Of a DNA stretch of 64,000 bases, positions 53,103 to 61,704 are shown in pieces (position 1 is the stretch's first letter; each line of letters begins with the position of its first letter). This stretch comes from Novipirellula herctigrandis (lineage in GTDB: Bacteria > Planctomycetota > Planctomycetia > Pirellulales > Pirellulaceae). The notes beneath the pieces are model-generated. The model was not told the origin of the DNA and made no database searches. It saw nothing but the letters and a program-made list of their open reading frames with translations. Location: positions 950,453 to 1,014,452 of the forward strand of contig SJPJ01000001.1 of NCBI GenBank assembly GCA_007859835.1, written 5' to 3'. Made by a program: the position numbers and the translations under genes.

Positions 53103-55439
53103 ATGCCACAAGATGACATCACCGAAGATCTTCCCCAACCGCTCACGGAGGGTAGTGATGACGGGCGTTTGGTTAGCGCGGTCAAGCAATACATGAAATC
53201 ACTTGACGATGGCTCCGCACCACCGCTTGAAGAATACTTGCGTCAGCATGCTGATATTGCCAAGGAGTTGCGGCCCGCACTCGAAGGATTGGCATTGGTT
53301 CATCGCGCGGGCACCCCGAAACCAAGCAGCATGGTTGCTCCGGATGCCGAATTCACCGCCAAACCCATCGGTGACTTTCAAATCGTTGGCGAGCTTGGAC
53401 GAGGGGGAATGGGCGTCGTTTACGAAGCGGTCCAATTGTCACTCGGTCGTCACGTTGCCTTAAAAGTGTTGCCGTTTGCGAGCGGCCTAGACGAAGTGCG
53501 ACTGCAACGATTTCGCAACGAAGCTCATGCCGCTGCGGCGCTGCATCACACCAATATCGTACCGGTCTACGCGGTCGGCAGTGATCGTGGTGTGCACTAT
53601 TACGCGATGCAAATGATCGAAGGTCACACGTTGGCTGAGCTCATTCACAATATGCGAGAGGTCAACGGCAAACAGAGTGGCGACGCACTACAAACTCCGC
53701 CTGTCCCCCTAGAACCAAAGACACACAATACCGCCGAAAACCCGCTCGGCAAAAAAGAGGACGATACATTTGGATTGCAGTCAACCGTATTGAATACCAA
53801 CCAGTCACAGCGAACGCGGTACTACCAATCCGTCGTCCGCATGGCTCATCAAGCAGCCGTGGCACTCCATCACGCTCACAGTTACGGCGTCATCCATCGC
53901 GATATCAAACCGGCAAACCTCTTGCTCGATTCAAGTGGGAAAGTATGGGTCACTGATTTCGGACTCGCTCAGGTTCACGAAGCCGAATCGCAGTTGACTC
54001 GCACGGGCGATTTTGTCGGCACGCTGCGATACATGAGTCCCGAACAAGCCGCTGGGGACCGCGCCGTCATGGACCATCGCACCGACATCTATTCCCTTGG
54101 GGTGACGTTGTACGAGCTGCTAACCCTGGAACCCGCAATTCGAGGTGACAGCTATCGCGAGATGCTCAACCAAGTCGCTGAGCATGAACCGGCTACACCA
54201 AAGTTAGTCGATCCATCGCTGCCAACGGAACTCGATACGATTGTGCGTAAGGCAATCGCAAAATCATCGACCGAGCGTTACGCCAATGCGGCTGCGTTCG
54301 CCGACGACTTACAAAACTGGCTCGACGATCGACCAATCGCCGCTCGCCCCCCCACCACTTTAGAGCGATTTGCAAAGTGGCGTCGGCGCAATAGCGGTTT
54401 CGTCGTGGCAACATCCGTCGTACTGTTGTTGGCAACGATTGGCTTATTGGCGACAACTTTGATGGTGTGGCATGAGCAACGGCAAACGCGCAAGGCGCTT
54501 GACCGCGCAACCGAACAACGCCAATTAGCAGAAGCAAGTTTCCAGCAAGCTAGGTCGGCGGTAGACACGTTCAGCAGTCTGAGTGAAAGCGAGTTGGCAT
54601 ATCGCCCGGAGCTTCAAGATCTTCGCCGAAGCTTTCTTGAAACCTCACTTGAATTCTATCGCGACTTTCTTGAACAGCGATCTGACGAGCCCCAGCTGGC
54701 AAATGAATTGGCGGCCACAAGTGAACGCGTTGAGGAGATGGTTAGCGACCTGCGAGTACTCGACAACATCGCGGTACTGCTTTTATTGTCAGATAAACGC
54801 GTGCAGCGGGAAATCCAGTTGGCCCCCGAAAACCAAAACACCATTGAAGAAGCGATCGAAAAATTCCGAACCGCACGCCGGACGATAGCCGAATCCAGCG
54901 AGACCAGTTCCGATACTAGCAATGCCCAGATGAATGATCTGGTTCGTTCTTTCGATTCGTTTGTTACCGCGAAACTGGCGAAAGATCAATTCAATCGACT
55001 CCGTCAAATATCTCTTCAACAGAGGTTGCCATTCACGTTCAAAACATCAGAGATCGTCACGGCACTTGGCTTGACTCGTGAACAACGTGACGCGATCAAT
55101 CGAATCATCGTCTCAACGCGTCCTGGCCGCGGCGGACCGCCCGGATTCCAAGGGCCGAGTGGTCCAGACGACGCCCGGCGACGCGGCCGTGATCGTCCAA
55201 ATATGTTTGGCGAATTTGGACCTGAGGGTCCGCCGCCCGATTTCCTCCCTGGAGGCAATGGTCTTCCTCCGAATGGATTTGGAAATCGATTTGTGCCGGG
55301 CGGCCGCCGATCGAACGAACTCGATCATCAACATGCGACCAACGAAACGGTCAAACAAATCATCGAAATCCTAACACCAGAACAACGCAGCATCTGGGAC
55401 GGTCTCGTAGGTGAACCGTTCGATTTCCGGTTCCGCTAG
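53103..55439 (+). CDS. Transmembrane Ser/Thr protein kinase with Gly/Pro-rich tail and LTxxQ-like ends
   Basis: The 778-aa protein starts after GAGAAGC. The kinase domain at about 88-400 is complete: GRGGMGVVYEA near 99, VALKVLP near 118, HRDIKPAN near 265, DFGLA near 285, SPEQAAG near 308. A Ser/Thr/Gln-rich insertion of about 65 residues (about 183-247) lies before the catalytic loop. A TM follows at about 436-456 (VVLLLATIGLLATTLMVW). The outer part has a helical stretch, then ALGLTREQRDAIN near 652, a Gly/Pro/Arg-rich segment (about 675-735) and ILTPEQRSIWDGLVGEPF near 754. LTxxQ motifs are typical of Spy/CpxP-type periplasmic stress proteins. Placing them behind a kinase suggests a built-in envelope-stress sensor; this is inference. 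Confidence 0.88.
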   Translation: MPQDDITEDLPQPLTEGSDDGRLVSAVKQYMKSLDDGSAPPLEEYLRQHADIAKELRPALEGLALVHRAGTPKPSSMVAPDAEFTAKPIGDFQIVGELGRGGMGVVYEAVQLSLGRHVALKVLPFASGLDEVRLQRFRNEAHAAAALHHTNIVPVYAVGSDRGVHYYAMQMIEGHTLAELIHNMREVNGKQSGDALQTPPVPLEPKTHNTAENPLGKKEDDTFGLQSTVLNTNQSQRTRYYQSVVRMAHQAAVALHHAHSYGVIHRDIKPANLLLDSSGKVWVTDFGLAQVHEAESQLTRTGDFVGTLRYMSPEQAAGDRAVMDHRTDIYSLGVTLYELLTLEPAIRGDSYREMLNQVAEHEPATPKLVDPSLPTELDTIVRKAIAKSSTERYANAAAFADDLQNWLDDRPIAARPPTTLERFAKWRRRNSGFVVATSVVLLLATIGLLATTLMVWHEQRQTRKALDRATEQRQLAEASFQQARSAVDTFSSLSESELAYRPELQDLRRSFLETSLEFYRDFLEQRSDEPQLANELAATSERVEEMVSDLRVLDNIAVLLLLSDKRVQREIQLAPENQNTIEEAIEKFRTARRTIAESSETSSDTSNAQMNDLVRSFDSFVTAKLAKDQFNRLRQISLQQRLPFTFKTSEIVTALGLTREQRDAINRIIVSTRPGRGGPPGFQGPSGPDDARRRGRDRPNMFGEFGPEGPPPDFLPGGNGLPPNGFGNRFVPGGRRSNELDHQHATNETVKQIIEILTPEQRSIWDGLVGEPFDFRFR

Positions 55440-55487
55440 AGCATTTCAAGTTACTGTTTACCTAGATCAAACTTAGCAATGCTCTAG
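55436..55487. terminator. Shared inverted repeat between convergent genes, stops in both arms
   Basis: CTAGAGCATT (55436-55445) and AATGCTCTAG (55478-55487) are perfect inverted copies 32 bases apart. The TAG of the plus-strand kinase gene (55437-55439) lies in the left arm and the TAG of the minus-strand DUF4956 gene (55484-55486, read backward) in the right arm. It is placed to end both transcripts, though no T-run is present. Confidence 0.55.
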
Positions 55488-56170
55488 CTGATCTGCTTTG
55501 CCGAGACGGACTGGACGTTGGGCGTGGCATTGAGCGCGGCGATAAGTGCAGCGATATCCGTGTCAGCGAGAGGAACGATTCGGTAAACCATCTCCAAGGC
55601 TCCGCCACGGCGAGTCGTCTCTGCAGTCGTTAGCTGATAGCTCTGGGTTACCCGTTCCAATTCCTGCTCCCAACTAGCGACATGATGCAATCCCACGACG
55701 ATCGATAACCGCCATGCCTGATCATTTTTATCCTTGCTTGTTGTTCGACGGTTTGCTCCGTTCGTCTGGGCCGCAGGACAGGTCTGAGTTGCCAACGCGA
55801 CGGTAACAAGGCCGATACCACAAACCCAGTATTGGCCAGCTCCGATTGCCATCCCAACAATGACGGCTGCAAGCACGAACGCAACATCGCGCGTCGCTGG
55901 CACGGCAGTTCGAAACCTCACGATTGATAAAGCGCCGACGAGGCTAAATGCTCGTGCCACATTGTCACCGATGATCTGAGTCGCCATCGCAATCAGGATA
56001 CTCATCAATACCAACGTCAATGTTAGCGTATCCGAATCATCGCAAGATTTTTTGCGTCGAGCCAAAAACGCGACAACCCATCCGCCTAACCACGCCAAGA
56101 CTAATCGCATACCCAGCGTGGATATGGTGGGGTCGACACTGGTGGATTGAATTGAAAACCATTCAGGCAT
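55484..56170 (-). CDS. DUF4956 multi-pass membrane protein of the CotH/VTC cluster
   Basis: I start it at ATG 56170 (MPEWFSIQ); a TTG 8 codons earlier is possible. The 228-aa protein has about four TMs in its first 140 residues (LGMRLVLAWLGGWVVAFLA; LTLVLMSILIAMATQIIGD; FVLAAVIVGMAIGAGQYWV) and the conserved SLVGALSIVRFRTAV that marks DUF4956. The C-terminal 90 residues are a soluble alpha+beta domain. DUF4956 genes travel with VTC-domain and CotH genes in many bacteria; a role in exporting or laying down an extracellular polymer is suspected, not proven. Last gene of the three-gene minus-strand operon. Confidence 0.87.
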   Translation of the reverse strand: MPEWFSIQSTSVDPTISTLGMRLVLAWLGGWVVAFLARRKKSCDDSDTLTLTLVLMSILIAMATQIIGDNVARAFSLVGALSIVRFRTAVPATRDVAFVLAAVIVGMAIGAGQYWVCGIGLVTVALATQTCPAAQTNGANRRTTSKDKNDQAWRLSIVVGLHHVASWEQELERVTQSYQLTTAETTRRGGALEMVYRIVPLADTDIAALIAALNATPNVQSVSAKQIS

Positions 56171-56228
56171 TGTAAAAAGTCTTAACGAGAACAAGTGGCA
56201 GTGGCGAAATTGCGCCGCTACAATTCCT

Positions 56229-57026
56229 TCATATCGCGAGCCGAGTTAACGGTACGGTTTTGGTGCTTTTCCGGGCATCCGAAACGTTCGGAAATGCAAC
56301 CGTCCGCGTCGCCTCCACAGCAGCGTTATACTTCGAAAAGCTCGTCATCGAAAGTGGAAACTCACGGAGCAACTCCTTGAAAAGGTACGGCATATGGTTG
56401 TGAAACTTGAGTTCCAAAATTTGAACGTTATCGATTGCGCTCATCAATTCAGAATCATGTTCACGGACTCGCCAATCGCTTGAAGCCATCGCTTGCAAGT
56501 CACTGTCGATTGTCAATCGCATGCTCTCACCACCGATAACCGCTGTTCGAGCAAAACGGCGGTAATAAATCTGCACGGACGGTTGAAGTTGTCGATTGGC
56601 GATCCGATCAAGAAACCAATCGCCGCACCAAGACGATTCATTCTGTAACGCCAACTTAGGATCAGACGCCGTCACGCGTGGATGAAGCTCGTGGTCAATC
56701 ACCATCGTTCGGTTCTTCTTGACAACAAACTTCTTCTTACGTTTTGTTTCGATCCACAATCCAGGATCACAACCATAGCGACGAATGCGATGTTTCGTCT
56801 TTCCAATGACTCCGGTTCGGTAATAAAGATCGAGTTCGCTTGAGTCAAGATACAGTGTGTGAATATCGTAACTATCCCCAAGCTGCGGATCACAATATGC
56901 ATCGGTCTCCAGATGTTCGCGTGCCCATAGCTTGACTTGCTGTGATTGGCACTCATCTAACAGGTACTTTAATTCGATACGTTTGTTATAGGTATCAGCT
57001 TGATCGTTTGACATGTTTGCCTTCAT
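56229..57026 (-). CDS. VTC-domain protein (polyphosphate polymerase-type fold)
   Basis: The 265-aa protein has the tunnel-fold VTC domain: RIELKYLLDE near residue 16, HTLYLDSSELDLYY near 56, KHRIRRYG near 78, ETKRKKK near 93, IYYRRFARTA near 153 and ILELKFHN near 203. Basic residues in these strands bind triphosphate or polyphosphate in eukaryotic VTC4. Bacterial members next to CotH and DUF4956 are poorly studied and may act on another substrate. ATG 57026 is used; ATG 57014 has an AAGG upstream and may be the true start. It lies 57 bases after CotH and just before DUF4956 in one operon. Confidence 0.87.
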   Translation of the reverse strand: MKANMSNDQADTYNKRIELKYLLDECQSQQVKLWAREHLETDAYCDPQLGDSYDIHTLYLDSSELDLYYRTGVIGKTKHRIRRYGCDPGLWIETKRKKKFVVKKNRTMVIDHELHPRVTASDPKLALQNESSWCGDWFLDRIANRQLQPSVQIYYRRFARTAVIGGESMRLTIDSDLQAMASSDWRVREHDSELMSAIDNVQILELKFHNHMPYLFKELLREFPLSMTSFSKYNAAVEATRTVAFPNVSDARKSTKTVPLTRLAI

Positions 57027-57083
57027 TCCAAACAGCGGCTTTCGGCCGCCGCACCAATTTGCATCGTCGGGCCAAAGCCAACG

Positions 57084-59018
57084 CTACTCAGTTTCTTTCA
57101 ATAAATACGCGCGCCGTCCGTCAGCGAACTCACGTAAATTCATACTCCCGTGGCCACCTCGAAACGCTGGTTGCTTTTCCTTAGCGACCTCAGGCTCTGG
57201 CGAAACAGCAGCCATAAACGCCTCATACGTTCCCAATTTTCGAGTATCTGCCTGAACCGACTCTTTGATAAGGTTCGATTGTGATTCCACGAACGGACCA
57301 ATGTGGCTCCAATCCAATGATTTGTCAGCGATCTCACGAATATTTCGCAGATACTGCTCTCGGTACTTCTCTACAGCAAGCACTTTACTTCGCAGCGGTT
57401 TGCTCGCATCATCCATTCCAACTAGCGGATCAAGTTCAAGCGGCGATGAAGCCATCATAGGGCGCCCCCGATTGGCTCCGGCATCAGGCACTGCCTCACG
57501 CGACTGCTGTTGACGTGAATTTCTAGCCTCTGGCCTTTGCCCGAAAGGACGACCTGACATTTGCATCCCAGAACCACCAAACTCTCGACCACCTGGGCCA
57601 CCCATACCTGGGCCCCGACCACCGGGTCCACCGCGACCACCAGGGCCACCAGGGCCACCAGGGCCACCCGCACCACGGAACGCTTCGTTCATGTCATGCG
57701 GAATGAAGTGAAACTTGTCCTCTTGATCCAAAAAGATACTGTAGTCACTCGCGCGAATCCAGTAGCCGTCTGAGTTTATCAGCGCCGTGTCGAGCGCTAA
57801 AAACCACAATAATCCATCAACGTCAACGATCTGTTCCAGTGAATCTGGCAATTCCTCCACGGGCGTCTGATCTAGCACCTGACACAACTTGATCAGCTTT
57901 GCAGTTGCCTCTTTGCCACCTGACTTCGGTTCATAAGGATATTCATACGCGGCAGGATCTTCACCACGATAGTCCAATCCACCGCCACCGGCGGGCGATC
58001 CACTCACTTTCCAACGTGCACCTCTAGAACTCGGATAGTTCTCTTTCAGAAAATCCTTGTTGAACTGTTGGACGTTCGTATACACGCCCCAATTTTCTCC
58101 GTTTATGACAACGCGAACAAAGTTTGCTTTGGGCGCGGGGATGTATTGCCGTGAAACATGCGAATACAACACCGTACTCATCATCGAATCATCGCTCGCG
58201 CAATTAAGCAGGTTCAAAGTCTTGTATCCAAGAAGTCTTTGGGTATCGTCCGCCATATCGACAGAGACATTTAGCGACCGTTTGTATCCGGCGGGAACCA
58301 TTCCGTAGGATGACTTTCCGCGAAAACGAATACCGCACGTTGGATAGCTCTTACCGTCGACGGTCACAGTCGCCGCAACATCGACATCCGTCCCATGAAA
58401 CTGTTCGAGTTCCCGCTCCCAGTCCTCATTCTCGAAATCGATAAAAATGGTTCGAAGGACACTCGCATCGTAAAGTTCCCCCTGCAGCGGTTGAACCGAC
58501 GACTTGGCAATCGGGTCGCCCTTGGTCGCCTCCGGTCGGCCGCGTCCCATGCCCGGAGGTCCTCCACCCGGACCACCACGGCGGCCAAACCCACCATGAT
58601 TATCCTCTGCACCGCGTCTATCTTCTGCACCGCGTCTATCTTCTGCACCGCGTCTATCTTCTGCACCTTGGGCACGGTCAAAACCGGATGGGTCAATACC
58701 AGGAGGAGGAGGAGGTCCAAACCCGGAAGGAGGACCGAAGCCAGGGCCACCGAACCCGCCGGGACCACGCTGTTGAGCAGGATTGGCGGCCAGAAATTCG
58801 GCAGCTAATTTGCGTTCATCGATGTTGAGCCAACCGTTGCCGTCGGCGTCAAATTGCTTGAGCAACTGACGCTCTTGACCGCCGGGTCCCCCCGGCCCAC
58901 CACCAATCCCCCCGCGACGCCCACCACGCGGTGGTTGTGCCAAGGAAATTTGGGCTACCAAAACACAGATCACCACCGCAGTGGATCGAGCAAAAGTGCA
59001 CATAGTTTGCCTTTTCAT
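57084..59018 (-). CDS. Secreted CotH-kinase family protein with EF-hand
   Basis: The 644-aa protein has a signal peptide ending near SLAQ, a Gly-rich stretch, and an EF-hand-like loop (FDADGNGWLNIDE near 55). A low-complexity region of Gly/Pro and four GAEDRRGAED-type repeats spans about 85-165. The CotH kinase domain runs from about 185 to 600: RVVINGENWGVYTNVQQ near 303, LDTALINSDGYWIRASDYS near 415, and FHFIPHDMNEAF near 440. Between these lies a collagen-like GGPGGPGGRGG stretch. CotH proteins phosphorylate secreted proteins in spores and fungi; here the export signal suggests the same outside the cell. Start ATG 59018; a 5' extension is not supported. Confidence 0.87.
   Translation of the reverse strand: MKRQTMCTFARSTAVVICVLVAQISLAQPPRGGRRGGIGGGPGGPGGQERQLLKQFDADGNGWLNIDERKLAAEFLAANPAQQRGPGGFGGPGFGPPSGFGPPPPPGIDPSGFDRAQGAEDRRGAEDRRGAEDRRGAEDNHGGFGRRGGPGGGPPGMGRGRPEATKGDPIAKSSVQPLQGELYDASVLRTIFIDFENEDWERELEQFHGTDVDVAATVTVDGKSYPTCGIRFRGKSSYGMVPAGYKRSLNVSVDMADDTQRLLGYKTLNLLNCASDDSMMSTVLYSHVSRQYIPAPKANFVRVVINGENWGVYTNVQQFNKDFLKENYPSSRGARWKVSGSPAGGGGLDYRGEDPAAYEYPYEPKSGGKEATAKLIKLCQVLDQTPVEELPDSLEQIVDVDGLLWFLALDTALINSDGYWIRASDYSIFLDQEDKFHFIPHDMNEAFRGAGGPGGPGGPGGRGGPGGRGPGMGGPGGREFGGSGMQMSGRPFGQRPEARNSRQQQSREAVPDAGANRGRPMMASSPLELDPLVGMDDASKPLRSKVLAVEKYREQYLRNIREIADKSLDWSHIGPFVESQSNLIKESVQADTRKLGTYEAFMAAVSPEPEVAKEKQPAFRGGHGSMNLREFADGRRAYLLKETE
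58604..58675 (-). repeat. 18-bp tandem repeat in the CotH gene
   Basis: Three near-identical 18-bp units (CTTCTGCACCGCGTCTAT on the plus strand) at 58604-58657 and a partial fourth encode the GAEDRR repeats. In-frame copy change is possible. Confidence 0.9.
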
Positions 59019-59283
59019 AGGCGGGGCTGTTAGCCACCGTTGTAAGTAAGATCGAGAGCGACACGAAACGACCGCTACCTTGCTTGTTGCCTTCGCGTCA
59101 CGAAACCGCCCCCAAAATTGTCAATGCCAATAATTTTTTTTCACCGCGTCAGGCCCCTCCTTGAAAGTCATCAACGCTCTCACGACATTTCTAGTTCAAT
59201 TCTGTTAGAATCGCGGTCCCCCAATAAACCGGTTTTTGATTCGGTTTCTTCCCCCCACACACATCCCACCGAGGTCACCTCTA

Positions 59284-60795
59284 ATGCTTCAATTGTTGTC
59301 TCGAACTAGCTTGTTCATTTCGCTCGCTTTAGCAAGCCAGATTGCGTTGGCTGATGTGACGCTGCCAAACATCTTTAGCAATTCGATGGTGCTTCAGCGT
59401 GACCAAACGAATCCCGTCTGGGGTAAAGCGGATCCTGGCGAGACGGTTACCGTCACGATCGGTTCCCAAAAGCATTCGACAGCAGCAGCCGCGGACGGAC
59501 AATGGAAGATTTCGCTCGACCCAATGTCCGTCGGAGAACCCAAAGAACTTGTGATCAAGGGGAATAACGAAATTCGCTTGACTGATATTCTAGTTGGGGA
59601 GGTATGGGTTTGCTCGGGCCAATCGAATATGCAGTTCGCGGTTCGCGGATCAACCGATTATGCACTTGTCGCGGCGAGTGCAAACTATCCAGAAATCCGA
59701 ATGGTCAACTTTCCTCAAGTGGGAAAACAAGATCCGGTATGGTCGCACGAGGACCGCAAATGGATGGTCTGCGGTCCTGACACTGTAGGCGGATTTTCTG
59801 CGGTAGGTTACTTCTTTGCACGTCAACTTTACCAAATTCTGGGTGTCCCCATTGGAATGGTCAACAACGCGTGGGGCGGATCGGCATGCGAAGCATGGAT
59901 CCCTCGGGAAACTCTTGCCAGCGATGCACAGTTCGCCCCCCTCATGGAGCGTTGGGAAGCGATGGAAACGCAATTTGCCGAACTGTCGGCAAAGTCCGAT
60001 CGAAACGATGCACAAAACAAACAACTGGCAAATCTCCGTAGACAGATGACGGGCAATCATCGACCAGCGAACATTTACAATGGCGTATTGAAATCACACC
60101 TTGGCTATGGAATCCGCGGAGCGATCTGGTATCAAGGTGAAAGCAATGCCGGACGAGCCTATCAGTACCGCGAATTATTCCCATTGATGATTTCTTCGTG
60201 GCGAAAGGAATGGGGACAAGGCGATTTCCCATTCTATTGGGTTCAACTTGCCGACTTTAGGGCCGAAAAGCCAGAACCGGCTGACAGCGGATGGGCTGAA
60301 CTTCGCGAAGCTCAAACCATGACCATGTCGAAACTAGCTCACACCGGCCAAGCAGTGATCATCGACCTAGGTGAAGGCAAAGACATTCATCCACGCAACA
60401 AAGTGGATGTCGGAATGAGATTGGCGCGATGGGCACTTGCCAACGAATACGAGCTTCCGATTGCGTTCCACAGTCCCGAATACAAGTCGATGGCTATCGA
60501 TGGTAATAAAGCGGTGCTGACATTTGACTTTGTCGGCAAAGGATGGCGTCCGTTCGATGTCCGAGAACCACTTGGCTTCACGATTGCCGGTGAGGACAAA
60601 GTGTTTGTCAATGCGAAAGCAACGCTATTGAAAGACGGCCGTATCGAAGTGTCCGCTGACTCCGTCAAGAAACCGGCATCGGTTCGCTACGGTTGGGCCG
60701 ACAACCCGGTCTGTAATATGTACAACCAGGAAGACTTGCCCCTAACGCCGTTCCGCACCGACGATTGGCCTGGTGTAACGATTAATGCCAAGTAG
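59284..60795 (+). CDS. Secreted sialate O-acetylesterase-family (SASA) esterase
   Basis: I start it at ATG 59284 after GAGGT (CCGAGGTCACCTCTAATG); the frame is open earlier without a ribosome site. The 503-aa protein has a signal peptide ending at ALA (about residue 23). GQSNMQF near 112-118 gives the nucleophile Ser, IWYQGESN near 280 a second conserved block, and KDIHPRNK near 366 the catalytic His with Asp. It removes O-acetyl groups from sialic acid or, more likely here, from plant or algal polysaccharides. All catalytic residues are present. Confidence 0.88.
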   Translation: MLQLLSRTSLFISLALASQIALADVTLPNIFSNSMVLQRDQTNPVWGKADPGETVTVTIGSQKHSTAAAADGQWKISLDPMSVGEPKELVIKGNNEIRLTDILVGEVWVCSGQSNMQFAVRGSTDYALVAASANYPEIRMVNFPQVGKQDPVWSHEDRKWMVCGPDTVGGFSAVGYFFARQLYQILGVPIGMVNNAWGGSACEAWIPRETLASDAQFAPLMERWEAMETQFAELSAKSDRNDAQNKQLANLRRQMTGNHRPANIYNGVLKSHLGYGIRGAIWYQGESNAGRAYQYRELFPLMISSWRKEWGQGDFPFYWVQLADFRAEKPEPADSGWAELREAQTMTMSKLAHTGQAVIIDLGEGKDIHPRNKVDVGMRLARWALANEYELPIAFHSPEYKSMAIDGNKAVLTFDFVGKGWRPFDVREPLGFTIAGEDKVFVNAKATLLKDGRIEVSADSVKKPASVRYGWADNPVCNMYNQEDLPLTPFRTDDWPGVTINAK

Positions 60796-60862
60796 GCGTC
60801 GCAGTCGGTCACTGTGCGATAGAACGAAAACGGCTAGTCGCAATTGGCTAGCTGCCGCTCGG

Positions 60863-60906
60863 CGGGCGAATCGTTGCAAAACGATGAGACAACGACCATT
60901 CGCCCG
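60863..60906 (+). promoter_or_regulatory. Stable nested hairpin before the methyltransferase gene
   Basis: Nine-base arms CGGGCGAAT (60863-60871) and ATTCGCCCG (60898-60906) enclose a small hairpin CGTT-GCAA-AACG with a GNRA-type loop. It lies 53 bases before the methyltransferase ATG and after the esterase stop. It may terminate the esterase message or be an RNA leader structure; no T-run follows. Confidence 0.5.
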
Positions 60907-60958
60907 ATATTGATGGGTAGATCCCCGTACCCGCATTTTCACTTCACCTTCACGACCA

Positions 60959-61663
60959 ATGGAACATTCGATGCAGTTAACCAAACAAACCCTAACGATC
61001 GCATTCGCTGCAGGTATTTTCTCGCTCGCAACAGCGACCTGTCACGCACAACGACGCGGTGGCCCATCCGGCGACCGATCCGCTGGCGACGTGGAACTTG
61101 AAAAAGGCCCTCTAGCGGTAGACGACTTTGAAAAAAACGCACTGAAAGTCTTAGATGACATCGTCGCCAATCAGCAGTACCGCAACGTGCCACAGCACGA
61201 TGGACGTCTACTACGAATCATGGCCCAATCGATTGGTGCGAAACATGTGGTCGAGCTGGGAACTTCGACAGGCATCTCGGGGATTTGGATAGGACTCGCT
61301 GTCAAAGAGACGGGCGGAAAGCTGACTACGTATGAAATTGATCCGGGGCGTGCCGCAACGGCCAAGGAAAACTTCCAACGCGCCGGGTTAGAAGACGTGA
61401 TCACCGTGGTACTGGGCGACGCACACGAAGAAATCAAAAAAATCGATGGAACCGTTGACATGGTGTTTTTAGATGCTGACAAAGAAGGGTATGTCGACTA
61501 CCTAACGAAACTGATGCCATTGCTTCGCCCCGGCGCACTTATCCTGGCACACAATATCAACCCACGAATGGCTCACCCGCCGTTCATGGAAGCGATCACT
61601 GCGGACCCCAATTTAGAAACCGTGGTTCGCGGTGGCATGTCGATTTCTTTGAAGAAGAAATAA
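60959..61663 (+). CDS. Class I O-methyltransferase with apparent signal peptide
   Basis: The 234-aa protein (ATG 60959, or ATG 60971) begins with a basic stub and a hydrophobic run ending at TCHAQ, a good signal peptide. The rest is a PF01596-type O-methyltransferase: HVVELGTSTGISG near residue 97 (SAM motif I), TYEIDPGRAATA near 121, and VDMVFLDADKEGYVDY near 165 with the metal Asp and the catalytic-site loop. SAM is made in the cytoplasm, so an exported enzyme is unexpected. The N-terminus may instead act as a membrane anchor facing the cytoplasm. The esterase gene lies 163 bases upstream. Substrate unknown. Confidence 0.82.
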   Translation: MEHSMQLTKQTLTIAFAAGIFSLATATCHAQRRGGPSGDRSAGDVELEKGPLAVDDFEKNALKVLDDIVANQQYRNVPQHDGRLLRIMAQSIGAKHVVELGTSTGISGIWIGLAVKETGGKLTTYEIDPGRAATAKENFQRAGLEDVITVVLGDAHEEIKKIDGTVDMVFLDADKEGYVDYLTKLMPLLRPGALILAHNINPRMAHPPFMEAITADPNLETVVRGGMSISLKKK

Positions 61664-61704
61664 CCGAATTGCTATGCAAAACAGTCCAAAACACCGTTGC
61701 CTTT

